Origin: an uncultured Azospirillum sp.
GTDB lineage: Bacteria; Pseudomonadota; Alphaproteobacteria; RF32; CAG-239
Assembly: GCA_946184595.1 (NCBI GenBank)
Contig: CAMHFM010000072.1
Coordinates: forward strand, 1-5,118
Reading direction: 5' to 3'
DNA length: 5,118 bases
Part shown: in pieces, positions 1-5,112 of the stretch
Layout of the letters: every line of letters begins with the position of its first letter
Numbering within the stretch: position 1 is the stretch's first letter
Notes under the pieces: generated by a model
Told to the model about the DNA's origin: nothing
The model's input: the letters and a program-made list of their open reading frames with translations, nothing else
Databases searched by the model: none
Translations under genes and position numbers: made by a program

Positions 1-471
1 AACCGGCACCCCTGTTAATTTACTCAGTTCTTTACACAATAATGCCGCTTGATTGTATTTTCTATGTCTCAATCTTGTTTTATGAAGAGGAACAGGGATC
101 AAAATATCTACACCTTGTTCCCAAATATCATGTCCTGCAGCTAAAAGCCATCGTGCTAAAAAGGGGGCATTTTCTGTTCTATCAAGAAATTTAAAGTTTA
201 TCAGAAGTGGTTTGCTATTTTCATCATAATATACTTTGGCCCGTTGCATCCTAAACGGATTTTTATTATCGCTCACACAGGTTGCGCAAGTTTTAGCTTT
301 TGTTTCGCAAGGAAGCGGACATCCGCAACTTTGACAATAAGGTTTACTTATAAATTTAATTTTAGAAAAACAATTTTCACAAAGACCATTTTCTCCGCTC
401 AAAATTTTTCCACATAACAAACAACGCGGAGGTAAAATGATGTTTAATATATTTTTCAAAAAAGCTAACAT
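1..471 (-). CDS. comF: ComF-family phosphoribosyltransferase-like protein, 3' end cut by window edge
   Basis: The first 157 residues of a ComF-family protein are visible; the gene continues beyond the left edge. The N-terminus carries a zinc-ribbon-like double CxxC (Cys17/Cys20 and Cys31/Cys34) followed by more cysteines (46, 49, 51, 55, 62, 65), usual for ComF. The family signature is at about 125-142: IPVPLHKTRLRHRKYNQA, matching the PVPL...R.R.RGFNQ block. The PRPP-binding loop expected near the C-terminus lies outside the window. In naturally competent bacteria ComF supports DNA uptake; in many others (GntX/ComF type) the role is unclear, and the fold is that of type I phosphoribosyltransferases. 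The ATG at 471-469 overlaps the sucD-like stop by one base (TGATG). No good Shine-Dalgarno sequence is seen at the right distance, so translation probably depends on coupling to the upstream gene. It is the last visible gene of the operon. Family assignment is secure; cellular role is not. Confidence 0.9.
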   Translation of the reverse strand, partial: MLAFLKNILNIILPPRCLLCGKILSGENGLCENCFSKIKFISKPYCQSCGCPLPCETKAKTCATCVSDNKNPFRMQRAKVYYDENSKPLLINFKFLDRTENAPFLARWLLAAGHDIWEQGVDILIPVPLHKTRLRHRKYNQAALLCKELSKLTGVPV

Positions 472-1343
472 CAGGCGATGATTTTCAATAATTCCTTATG
501 AATATCATTAATATTATCGACAACAATGATTCCCGCATCCTTCATTGTATTAACTTTGTCCTGAACGGTGATATCTCCGTAAGTCATCAAATCTCCGACA
601 TATCCCATTTTATGATCATCAAGCATTGTATTACCGGCAACAATACCTATTATTGGCTTTTTATGCTTTAAATGACGATAATAAGCCGCTCCTTCTTCCT
701 CAAATAGTCCACCCATTTGACCGACCATAACAATTGCATCGGTTTGATCATCTTCATGAAAAGCAGCAATAGCATCAACAAAATCCATACCAATAATCAT
801 ATCATCTCCCAAACCGATAACCGTTGACTGACCGGCATTGGCTCTTTTTGTCTCTAGCACAGCTTCATAAGTTAAAGTTGATGAACGAGAAACTATTCCT
901 ATACGTCCTACAGTATGAATGTTTTCAGGGAAAATACCTAATCTTGCTTCTCCAGGAGTAATAATTCCCGGTGTGTTGGGGCCTATCAGACGAGTTTTAG
1001 ATTGCTTCAATATAGCTTTAACTTCCAACATATCTTTAACAGGGACATTATCAGCGATACAGACCATCAGGTCTAATCCGGCTTCTACACCTTCTTTAAC
1101 GGCAACAACAACCTGTTTTGCCGGAACAAACATAACGGAAGCATTTGCTCCTGTCTCTTTTATGGCTTCTTTTATCGTATCAAAAACAGGAATACCTAAA
1201 TGTTCTGTTCCTCCTTTTCCCGGTGTAACACCTGCAACAACATTTGTTCCGTAATCCAAAGATCTTTTGACATGGAAAGAAGCTTGTGTACCGGTGATAC
1301 CTTGTACCAATACCTTTGTCTCTTTATTTACAAAAACAGACAT
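471..1343 (-). CDS. sucD: SucD-like succinyl-CoA ligase alpha-subunit paralogue lacking the catalytic histidine
   Basis: 290 residues, the normal length of SucD, and alignable by eye to E. coli SucD end to end. True SucD binds CoA and carries a phosphohistidine that passes phosphate between succinyl phosphate and the nucleotide on SucC. Kept here: the CoA-binding Rossmann loop (GITGTQ, 15-20), VTPGKGG (39-45), GPN.PGIITPGE (121-132) and STLTYE (155-160). Lost: the catalytic His in GHAG is Tyr248 (GYVG, codon TAT at 602-600); the Glu in GEIGG that pairs with it is Gln209 (GQMGG); the CoA-contacting Cys in GPNCPG is Thr124; SRSGT reads SRSST (Ser155); EGIP reads DNVP (98-101). The frame is intact. 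The ATG overlaps the sucC-like TAA by one base, with GGAGG just upstream, so the two subunits are probably made together. Normal succinyl-CoA ligase activity is unlikely; a CoA-binding regulatory or structural role, or another reaction, is more likely (inference). Confidence 0.9.
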   Translation of the reverse strand: MSVFVNKETKVLVQGITGTQASFHVKRSLDYGTNVVAGVTPGKGGTEHLGIPVFDTIKEAIKETGANASVMFVPAKQVVVAVKEGVEAGLDLMVCIADNVPVKDMLEVKAILKQSKTRLIGPNTPGIITPGEARLGIFPENIHTVGRIGIVSRSSTLTYEAVLETKRANAGQSTVIGLGDDMIIGMDFVDAIAAFHEDDQTDAIVMVGQMGGLFEEEGAAYYRHLKHKKPIIGIVAGNTMLDDHKMGYVGDLMTYGDITVQDKVNTMKDAGIIVVDNINDIHKELLKIIA

Positions 1344-2545
1344 TAGTCACTTTCCTCCATAGCTTGAAGCAATTTATCAACCGAATCCTGCATATCCTCA
1401 GCAATGATAACCGGCAAATGAGAATTTTGCAAAATTCGTTTTGCTTCATCTTTATTTGTTCCTTCAAAACGAACAACAAGAGGGACATTTAATCCAACTT
1501 CTGAGGCAGCCGCAACAATTCCATCTGCTACCAAATTACATCTTAAGAATCCGCCCAGTACATTAATTAATATGCCTTCCACGCGAGGATTAGTCATAAT
1601 TAATTTGATGCCAGCGGCTATTTTATCTCTATCAACACCACCTTTAACGTTCAGGAAACATGCTGTATCTTCTCCCCGAGCTCGGATTAAATCCATCGCG
1701 GCCAAAGCAATTCCATCACCATTTACAATACAACCGATACTTCCATCAAACGAGCAATATTGGAAGCCATTTTTTGAAGCACGCAATTCTCGTTCTTCAA
1801 TTTCATAAGCATCGAACAGTGGTTTCATTTGCGGCTGACGAAATAATGCCTTATCATCAATTGTTAATTTTGAGTCCAGTGCAACAATTTCACCGTAACG
1901 GTCAATACCTGCAGGGTTAACTTCCAGCATTAAAGCATCTGTATCTTTAAATGCTTGAAACAAGCCTTGGACATATTTTTTTAAACGTGAGCGATATCTG
2001 TCTTTTAGTTCCAAAAAAGTGGCCGCTTCTTTAACTTGTTTCGGAGATATTCCTTTATGTAAATCTAATTTAAGACGCAGAATTTTTTCCGGTTCTTCAG
2101 CAGCGATTTCAGTAATGCTTTTATTGCCCAAATTGGCCAACAGCAAAGTTATCTCTGCTTCTAATCGATCAATAGCCAGACCGGTATAAAATATCTTTTT
2201 AATTTTATGAAAAGCTTCCACATAAACACGTGTAACCACTCTTCCTTTTGAACTGGTTTGCGGCGTTACCAAAGTAGCACCCAACATCTCTTCAGCCCCC
2301 TTCATAATAGCGCGACGAGATGTCATATATCTGATACCGGAGCCTCTTCCCGCATTTTTTTCCAAAAAATATCCTTTAGGACGTGCACCTGACTGAATTT
2401 GCGCTTTCAAAACCCAAGGCCCCCGTGAAGATACTTCCGAAGCGGCTCTTTTGGCTTCTAGCGGCGTATAGGCAATTTTTCCTTTCGGAATTTTAATTCC
2501 GTACTGACTAATAATTGCTTTTGCCTGATATTCATGTATATTCAT
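1343..2545 (-). CDS. sucC: SucC-like succinyl-CoA ligase beta-subunit paralogue with altered ATP-grasp site
   Basis: 400 residues (E. coli SucC is 388), beginning with the family hallmark MNIHEYQAK. The ATP-grasp domain covers roughly residues 1-235 and the C-terminal flavodoxin-like ligase domain 265-400. The extra length comes mostly from the segment after the nucleotide loop (about 58-70), as in alphaproteobacterial SucC. Kept: Lys47, Glu110, the metal-site Asn210 (EVNP) and Asp224 (ALDSK), ALFRQP, DG.IGC.VNG, and the overall RC.L.ADGI region. Altered: the loop HAGGRGK reads QSGARPK (51-57); KELYLG reads KKIFYTG (116-122); the conserved STEGG reads ANLGN (137-141); FLDVGGG reads FLNVKGG; IFGGIVRCD reads VLGGFLRCN. 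The many changes at sites normally invariant match those in its partner SucD. It lies 12 bases after sufE with only a weak AGAG ribosome site, and overlaps sucD by one base. Nucleotide binding is doubtful; pairing with the SucD-like protein is likely. Confidence 0.9.
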   Translation of the reverse strand: MNIHEYQAKAIISQYGIKIPKGKIAYTPLEAKRAASEVSSRGPWVLKAQIQSGARPKGYFLEKNAGRGSGIRYMTSRRAIMKGAEEMLGATLVTPQTSSKGRVVTRVYVEAFHKIKKIFYTGLAIDRLEAEITLLLANLGNKSITEIAAEEPEKILRLKLDLHKGISPKQVKEAATFLELKDRYRSRLKKYVQGLFQAFKDTDALMLEVNPAGIDRYGEIVALDSKLTIDDKALFRQPQMKPLFDAYEIEERELRASKNGFQYCSFDGSIGCIVNGDGIALAAMDLIRARGEDTACFLNVKGGVDRDKIAAGIKLIMTNPRVEGILINVLGGFLRCNLVADGIVAAASEVGLNVPLVVRFEGTNKDEAKRILQNSHLPVIIAEDMQDSVDKLLQAMEESD

Positions 2546-2557
2546 ACCGTATCTCTA

Positions 2558-2956
2558 CTATTGTGCGCCGGCGTATTCCTTTATTTTCTCAACCATTGAG
2601 AACAGACCGTTACGGCGACTTGGGCTTAAATGTTCTTGCAGTTTTAGTTTAGCAAAAATTTCTTCAACTTCAATCTCTTTAATCTCTTGTGCAGATTTAT
2701 TTGAATAAATCATTAAAACAATAGCAATTAAGCCTTTTACAATAAAGGCATCGCTATCTCCTTTAAAATAAAATTTTCCGTTTTCCTTTTTGGGTTCAAG
2801 CCACACTTGAGATTGACAGCCTCTGACTTTCCAATCTTCCGTTCTGTATTCTTCATCCAGAGGCTCTAGATGACTGCCAAGTTCTATAATGTAACTGTAT
2901 TTTTCCTCCCAACCATCCAGAAGTTCGAAATTATCTATCAGTTCATTAATATCCAT
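2558..2956 (-). CDS. sufE: SufE, cysteine desulfurase sulfur acceptor
   Basis: 132 residues, typical for SufE. SufE takes the persulfide sulfur from the cysteine desulfurase SufS, stimulates that enzyme, and passes sulfur to the SufBCD scaffold for Fe-S cluster assembly in the cytoplasm. The diagnostic motif VRGCQSQVW (44-52) holds the sulfur-accepting Cys47, equivalent to Cys51 of the E. coli protein. Other family blocks are the N-terminal LIDNFELLDGWEEKYSYIIELG, the FKGDSDAFIVKGLIAI segment (64-79) and the C-terminal LSPSRRNG (110-117). No catalytic residue is missing. The ATG overlaps the sufT TAA by one base (TAATG), and a GGAG about ten bases upstream lies inside sufT. No sufBCDS genes are in the window, so this is a satellite Fe-S locus or the remaining suf genes lie elsewhere. 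CsdE is a close homologue and cannot be fully excluded. Confidence 0.95.
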   Translation of the reverse strand: MDINELIDNFELLDGWEEKYSYIIELGSHLEPLDEEYRTEDWKVRGCQSQVWLEPKKENGKFYFKGDSDAFIVKGLIAIVLMIYSNKSAQEIKEIEVEEIFAKLKLQEHLSPSRRNGLFSMVEKIKEYAGAQ

Positions 2957-3402
2957 TATATCATCTCCATCATAGCTCGAGCTTCTTCTGTCATACGGTC
3001 AAAGCTCCATGCCGGCTCCCAAACGATTTTAACTGTTACTTGTCCAACACCTTCAACTAAAGCTACAACATCTGCTGCTTGTTGGGGTAAAACACCGGCA
3101 ACAGGACATCCCGGAGCCGTTAATGTCATATCAATCTCAACATCTCCGTTATCACTTTGACGGACATCATAAACCAATCCTAAATCATAAATATTAATCG
3201 GAATTTCCGGATCAAAAACTGTTTTTAGTGCTTCGACAATATCTCCCTGAGATGCTTTTTTCTCTCCTTCAGGTAAAACTTGTCCAGCGTGAGCCTCGTA
3301 ATCTTGAGGAATAACAGATCCTTCAGAAGCAGTATCCTGCCCCTGAGTCATAGCACTTAGAAGTCTTAATTCATTTTCATCTATTTCTTTTTCTTCACTC
3401 AC
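2956..3402 (-). CDS. sufT: SufT-type DUF59/MIP18 Fe-S cluster assembly protein
   Basis: 148 residues with a GTG start at 3402. Residues 52-148 form the DUF59 (MIP18/PaaD-like) domain: DIVEALKTVFDPEIPINIYD with the DPE motif at 64-66, then the conserved TAPGCPVAG with Cys99, and WEPAWSFDRMTEEAR at the end. This matches the alphaproteobacterial SUF-associated DUF59 protein (SufT), an auxiliary factor in maturation of Fe-S proteins. The first 50 residues are acidic, low in complexity and probably disordered. A longer reading from TTG at 3417 is possible, but that TTG partly overlaps the GAGGA ribosome site at 3411-3415, which sits 8 bases before the GTG, and would overlap the upstream gene by 11 bases. 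The GTG start gives the common MSEE N-terminus and a 4-base gap. It is followed directly by sufE, which supports an Fe-S role. Confidence 0.92.
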   Translation of the reverse strand: MSEEKEIDENELRLLSAMTQGQDTASEGSVIPQDYEAHAGQVLPEGEKKASQGDIVEALKTVFDPEIPINIYDLGLVYDVRQSDNGDVEIDMTLTAPGCPVAGVLPQQAADVVALVEGVGQVTVKIVWEPAWSFDRMTEEARAMMEMI

Positions 3403-3406
3403 TATT

Positions 3407-4297
3407 TTATTCCTCAACCATCAAAATCAGACAAACAATCGACACTAAAAGTAATATCAAATACTGTGGTTTGATTTTTATATAATGCCCTTTTTGAGCA
3501 AAAGCAAACAGATAATTATTCCCTAACATAATCCATACAGGATAAGCATGGACAATTGCTGCTACATAAGCCGGATTTGGACTTAAATACATTGTATAAG
3601 TTTTCAAAACACTATGAAGAATCGCAAAGCACATGAAGAACCATGCAAATTTCAGGTTCTTACGTTCAAAAATCTCTTTAAAATGCCGTTTTTCTTGGAA
3701 TAATATATTACACATCCCGGCGACAAAAGATGTTATCAGGGTGTAATAAAAGATTGCCGAAATCACATTTTCAGCACCTAAATGCGTGGTTTCTTTGCTG
3801 GTTACATCAATAAACGTTTCACAACTCATTGCCGCCAACAAAAACCACAAAGCTTTACGATTAGCTTTAGCCTGACTGATAAGAATTAAGGCTGTTGCGA
3901 CACCTAACAAACATATGACAATTAGAGAAAATTTATCCGGTTCTGCAATTAATTCCTGTAACTCATGGGGATGCAGAAGCACCCAAACAACAAAGATGAT
4001 GGCAATACTGACAGGATGGATAAGACTGGTTACTTCCGCACCAAAAGCTTTTGCCGAATTAAGAATTCGATTTTCTCCAATAGATAAAACCAAGCCTTGT
4101 ACCGTGCATAAAACATAAAACCAAATATTGTGAATCGGCGCAAAATAAAAACAAAACGGCAACAGAATGACTGCCGTTCCTAAACCGCGATAAGCCATTA
4201 AAACAGAGCCTTTGACTTTTAAAAACTGATTAGCCCATACATAACTTGCGGTTAATAAGCTCAAGCAAAGCGCTAATATCCACCAATAATTTTGCAT
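3407..4297 (-). CDS. EamA/DMT-superfamily-like 10-TM inner-membrane protein
   Basis: 296 residues from the ATG at 4297. Hydrophobic segments suggest ten transmembrane helices, near residues 4-22, 33-52, 57-75, 86-108, 121-139, 144-162, 177-199, 216-235, 241-261 and 272-293. The even number, the length of about 300 and the NPAYVAAIVHAYPVWIMLGN block before the last helix resemble EamA/DMT transporters, which export or import small metabolites. The substrate cannot be read from the sequence. A 10-residue longer form from TTG at 4327 is open, but the ATG has AGAGGA at 4302-4307, and the predicted transcript start near 4330 would leave almost no leader for the TTG. It is the first gene of the operon, 4 bases before sufT. 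Whether it has anything to do with Fe-S assembly, for instance by moving a thiol or other metabolite, is unknown. Confidence 0.75.
   Translation of the reverse strand: MQNYWWILALCLSLLTASYVWANQFLKVKGSVLMAYRGLGTAVILLPFCFYFAPIHNIWFYVLCTVQGLVLSIGENRILNSAKAFGAEVTSLIHPVSIAIIFVVWVLLHPHELQELIAEPDKFSLIVICLLGVATALILISQAKANRKALWFLLAAMSCETFIDVTSKETTHLGAENVISAIFYYTLITSFVAGMCNILFQEKRHFKEIFERKNLKFAWFFMCFAILHSVLKTYTMYLSPNPAYVAAIVHAYPVWIMLGNNYLFAFAQKGHYIKIKPQYLILLLVSIVCLILMVEE
3411..3415 (-). promoter_or_regulatory. Ribosome binding site fixing the GTG start of sufT
   Basis: GAGGA on the minus strand is 8 bases before the GTG at 3402-3400. It overlaps the last base of the alternative TTG codon (3417-3415), so that TTG is unlikely to be the start. 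Confidence 0.75.
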
Positions 4298-4301
4298 TAA
4301 A

Positions 4302-4307
4302 TCCTCT
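4302..4307 (-). promoter_or_regulatory. Ribosome binding site fixing the start of the membrane protein gene
   Basis: AGAGGA on the minus strand lies 4 bases before the ATG at 4297-4295. It supports that start over the in-frame TTG at 4327, which has no such site. Confidence 0.65.
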
Positions 4308-4336
4308 GCTTCTTGTTTTTTGCACAATTAACAGAA

Positions 4337-4364
4337 GTTATAAGCGAATATTTTTGCTTGTCAA
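4337..4364 (-). promoter_or_regulatory. Sigma70-type promoter of the minus-strand operon
   Basis: On the minus strand, a perfect -35 box TTGACA (4359-4364) is followed after 16 bases by a -10 box TATAAC (4337-4342). The expected transcript start is near 4330, giving a leader of about 33 bases before the ATG at 4297. No other gap in the operon is large enough for a promoter, so this one may drive all six genes. Confidence 0.75.
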
Positions 4365-4377
4365 GATTATCTCTTGA
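4361..4377. promoter_or_regulatory. Palindromic operator candidate TCAAGA-N5-TCTTGA
   Basis: A perfect 6-base inverted repeat with a 5-base spacer overlaps the -35 box of the minus-strand operon. The half-site spacing of about one helical turn suits a dimeric repressor, and a bound protein would block the promoter. The regulator is unknown. The adjacent divergent XRE protein is a natural candidate, but nothing in the sequence proves it. Confidence 0.45.
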
Positions 4378-4388
4378 TGAAAAATGAC

Positions 4389-4416
4389 TTGCTTATTCCT
4401 TAAAAGCTATTATATT
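4389..4416 (+). promoter_or_regulatory. Possible promoter for the xre leader transcript
   Basis: TTGCTT (4389-4394) and TATATT (4411-4416) are separated by 16 bases and would start RNA near 4423. A second AT-rich block at 4437-4448 (TATTAT/TATAAA) could be an alternative -10 box starting RNA near 4455, but it lacks a good -35. The choice cannot be made from sequence alone. One of them must exist, because there is no room for a promoter between the terminator and the regulator gene. Confidence 0.35.
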
Positions 4417-4450
4417 TTAGATGGATTAAGTTTCGATATTATTATAAAAT

Positions 4451-4616
4451 GCCATGAGGACTAGGAAACCTCCGGCAACATAACTTTGCCAAGTTATATG
4501 GCACCTAACAGGCACTACTCTGAAAGGAGGAGTGCCACGATAGTTGTATGACTTAGTGGGTGCACGTTGCCGTGTTTTTCTACGCTCCTCCGCCTTTCAG
4601 AAGGCGGATTTTTTTT
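4451..4616 (+). ncRNA. Structured leader RNA, candidate riboswitch/attenuator upstream of xre
   Basis: The stretch folds compactly by eye. P1 is CGGCAAC (4473-4479) with GTTGCCG (4566-4572). P2 is the 7-bp hairpin ATAACTT/AAGTTAT (4480-4497) with loop TGCC, abutting P1. P3 is 4501-4507 with 4557-4563 (7 pairs, one G-U). P4 is GGCACT/AGTGCC plus CTC/GAG (4511-4536) with loop TGAAAG. Before P1 there is a short GAGG/CCTC hairpin (4456-4472). The fold resembles a three-way junction closed by P1, followed by an intrinsic terminator. Part of P4 can instead pair with the 5' arm of the terminator, as in a transcription-attenuating riboswitch. I do not recognise it as tmRNA, RNase P, SRP RNA or a known riboswitch; a 6S-like or stand-alone small RNA remains possible. 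The 5' end is approximate. Confidence 0.6.
4589..4616 (+). terminator. Strong intrinsic terminator just before xre
   Basis: A perfect 8-bp stem TCCGCCTT (4589-4596) / AAGGCGGA (4601-4608) with loop TCAG is followed by eight Ts (4609-4616). It is an ideal Rho-independent terminator for plus-strand RNA. It ends about 8 bases before the ribosome site of the regulator gene, so it stops transcription ahead of that gene unless an alternative fold prevents it. Confidence 0.88.
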
Positions 4617-4624
4617 ATTTTTCA

Positions 4625-4630
4625 GAGGAG
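4625..4630 (+). promoter_or_regulatory. Ribosome binding site of xre
   Basis: GAGGAG lies 8 bases before the ATG at 4639 and fixes this start. It is also perfectly complementary to CTCCTC at 4585-4590 in the leader, so it might be masked in some folds. Confidence 0.8.
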
Positions 4631-4638
4631 TTTTAGAA

Positions 4639-5112
4639 ATGGAATCTCAAAGCAAAAAGACTTCCGCTCAAATTCGTTTTCGCAGTCGCTGTCCAAATGG
4701 CGACATTAACCCTATTGATGCTCATGTCGGGCAGAGGATAACTATTCGGCGAAAATTATTAAACCTCTCTCAAGAAACTTTAGCTAAAAAGCTCGGTGTT
4801 ACTTTTCAACAAGTTCAAAAATATGAAAAAGGAAAAAATCGAATCAGCGCCAGTCGCTTATGGGATTATAGTCAAGTTTTAGGAGTTGAAGTTAATTACT
4901 TTTTTCAGGATATACCTCAAGAAATCGTCAATAAAAGTCCGAGATTACTTACAAAAAATGCAACCGAAGAAAATACTGCTTTATTAGACACACCTTTTGA
5001 ATTAACAACGGAAGCCCAGGAAATCTTGCTTTATTATTCAAAGGTTCATAGCTCCTCTGTTTCTCAAGCCATAGTCAATTTATTAAAAGCTCTCACACAA
5101 TCTTATTGCTAA
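4639..5112 (+). CDS. XRE-family helix-turn-helix transcriptional regulator
   Basis: 157 residues from the ATG at 4639. After a basic N-terminal tail, residues about 25-85 form a Cro/C1-type HTH: IDAHVGQRITIRRKLLNLSQ, then ETLAKKLGVTFQQVQKYEKGKNRIS, then the last helices to VEVNYFF. LSQETLAKKLG and VTFQQVQKYEKG are the two DNA-reading helices, a pattern common in alphaproteobacterial XRE proteins. The C-terminal part (about 90-157) is not a recognised sensor domain; it ends in two probable helices (TTEAQEILLYYSKV and SQAIVNLLKALTQ) that may serve dimerisation. An upstream in-frame TTG at 4567 would place the coding start inside the leader and terminator, giving an unnatural N-terminus, so it is rejected. 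The gene is divergent from the Fe-S/SucCD-like operon and lies behind a strong terminator. Possible targets are the palindrome at 4361-4377 or its own promoter (inference). Confidence 0.88.
   Translation: MESQSKKTSAQIRFRSRCPNGDINPIDAHVGQRITIRRKLLNLSQETLAKKLGVTFQQVQKYEKGKNRISASRLWDYSQVLGVEVNYFFQDIPQEIVNKSPRLLTKNATEENTALLDTPFELTTEAQEILLYYSKVHSSSVSQAIVNLLKALTQSYC

Noticed and set aside
612..614. His244 of the SucD-like protein as a replacement phospho-acceptor
   Set aside because: It lies four residues before the catalytic position, where E. coli SucD has a basic residue in the preceding loop, so it is unlikely to reach the active site; structure prediction could settle this.
919..1254. 111-codon open frame on the plus strand inside the sucD-like gene
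   Set aside because: It is antisense to a well-supported gene, has no recognisable domain and no convincing ribosome site; it is a shadow of the coding strand.
1572..1920. Two overlapping plus-strand open frames inside the sucC-like gene
   Set aside because: Both are antisense to the SucC-like reading frame and show no family features.
471..2545. sucCD as decaying pseudogenes
   Set aside because: Both frames are open at full length with coupled overlaps and family-wide conserved folding blocks; decay would be expected to leave stops or frameshifts over about 2 kb.
2870..3160. Plus-strand open frame across the sufT/sufE junction
   Set aside because: Antisense to two recognised genes, with low-complexity Ser/Thr-rich sequence.
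3915..4118. Small plus-strand open frame inside the membrane protein gene
   Set aside because: Antisense, no domain and no ribosome site.
4298..4327. TTG start 10 codons upstream for the membrane protein
   Set aside because: The predicted transcript start near 4330 leaves only about 3 bases before it, and the ATG at 4297 has its own ribosome site.
4451..4616. Leader RNA as tmRNA, RNase P RNA, SRP RNA, or a cobalamin, TPP, FMN or glycine riboswitch
   Set aside because: I could not find the conserved core motifs of these families. 6S RNA could not be ruled out by eye, so the call is left as unclassified.
4567..4638. N-terminal extension of the XRE protein from a TTG
   Set aside because: It would translate the terminator stem and T-run; the ATG at 4639 has a clear GAGGAG site 8 bases upstream and starts a normal N-terminus.
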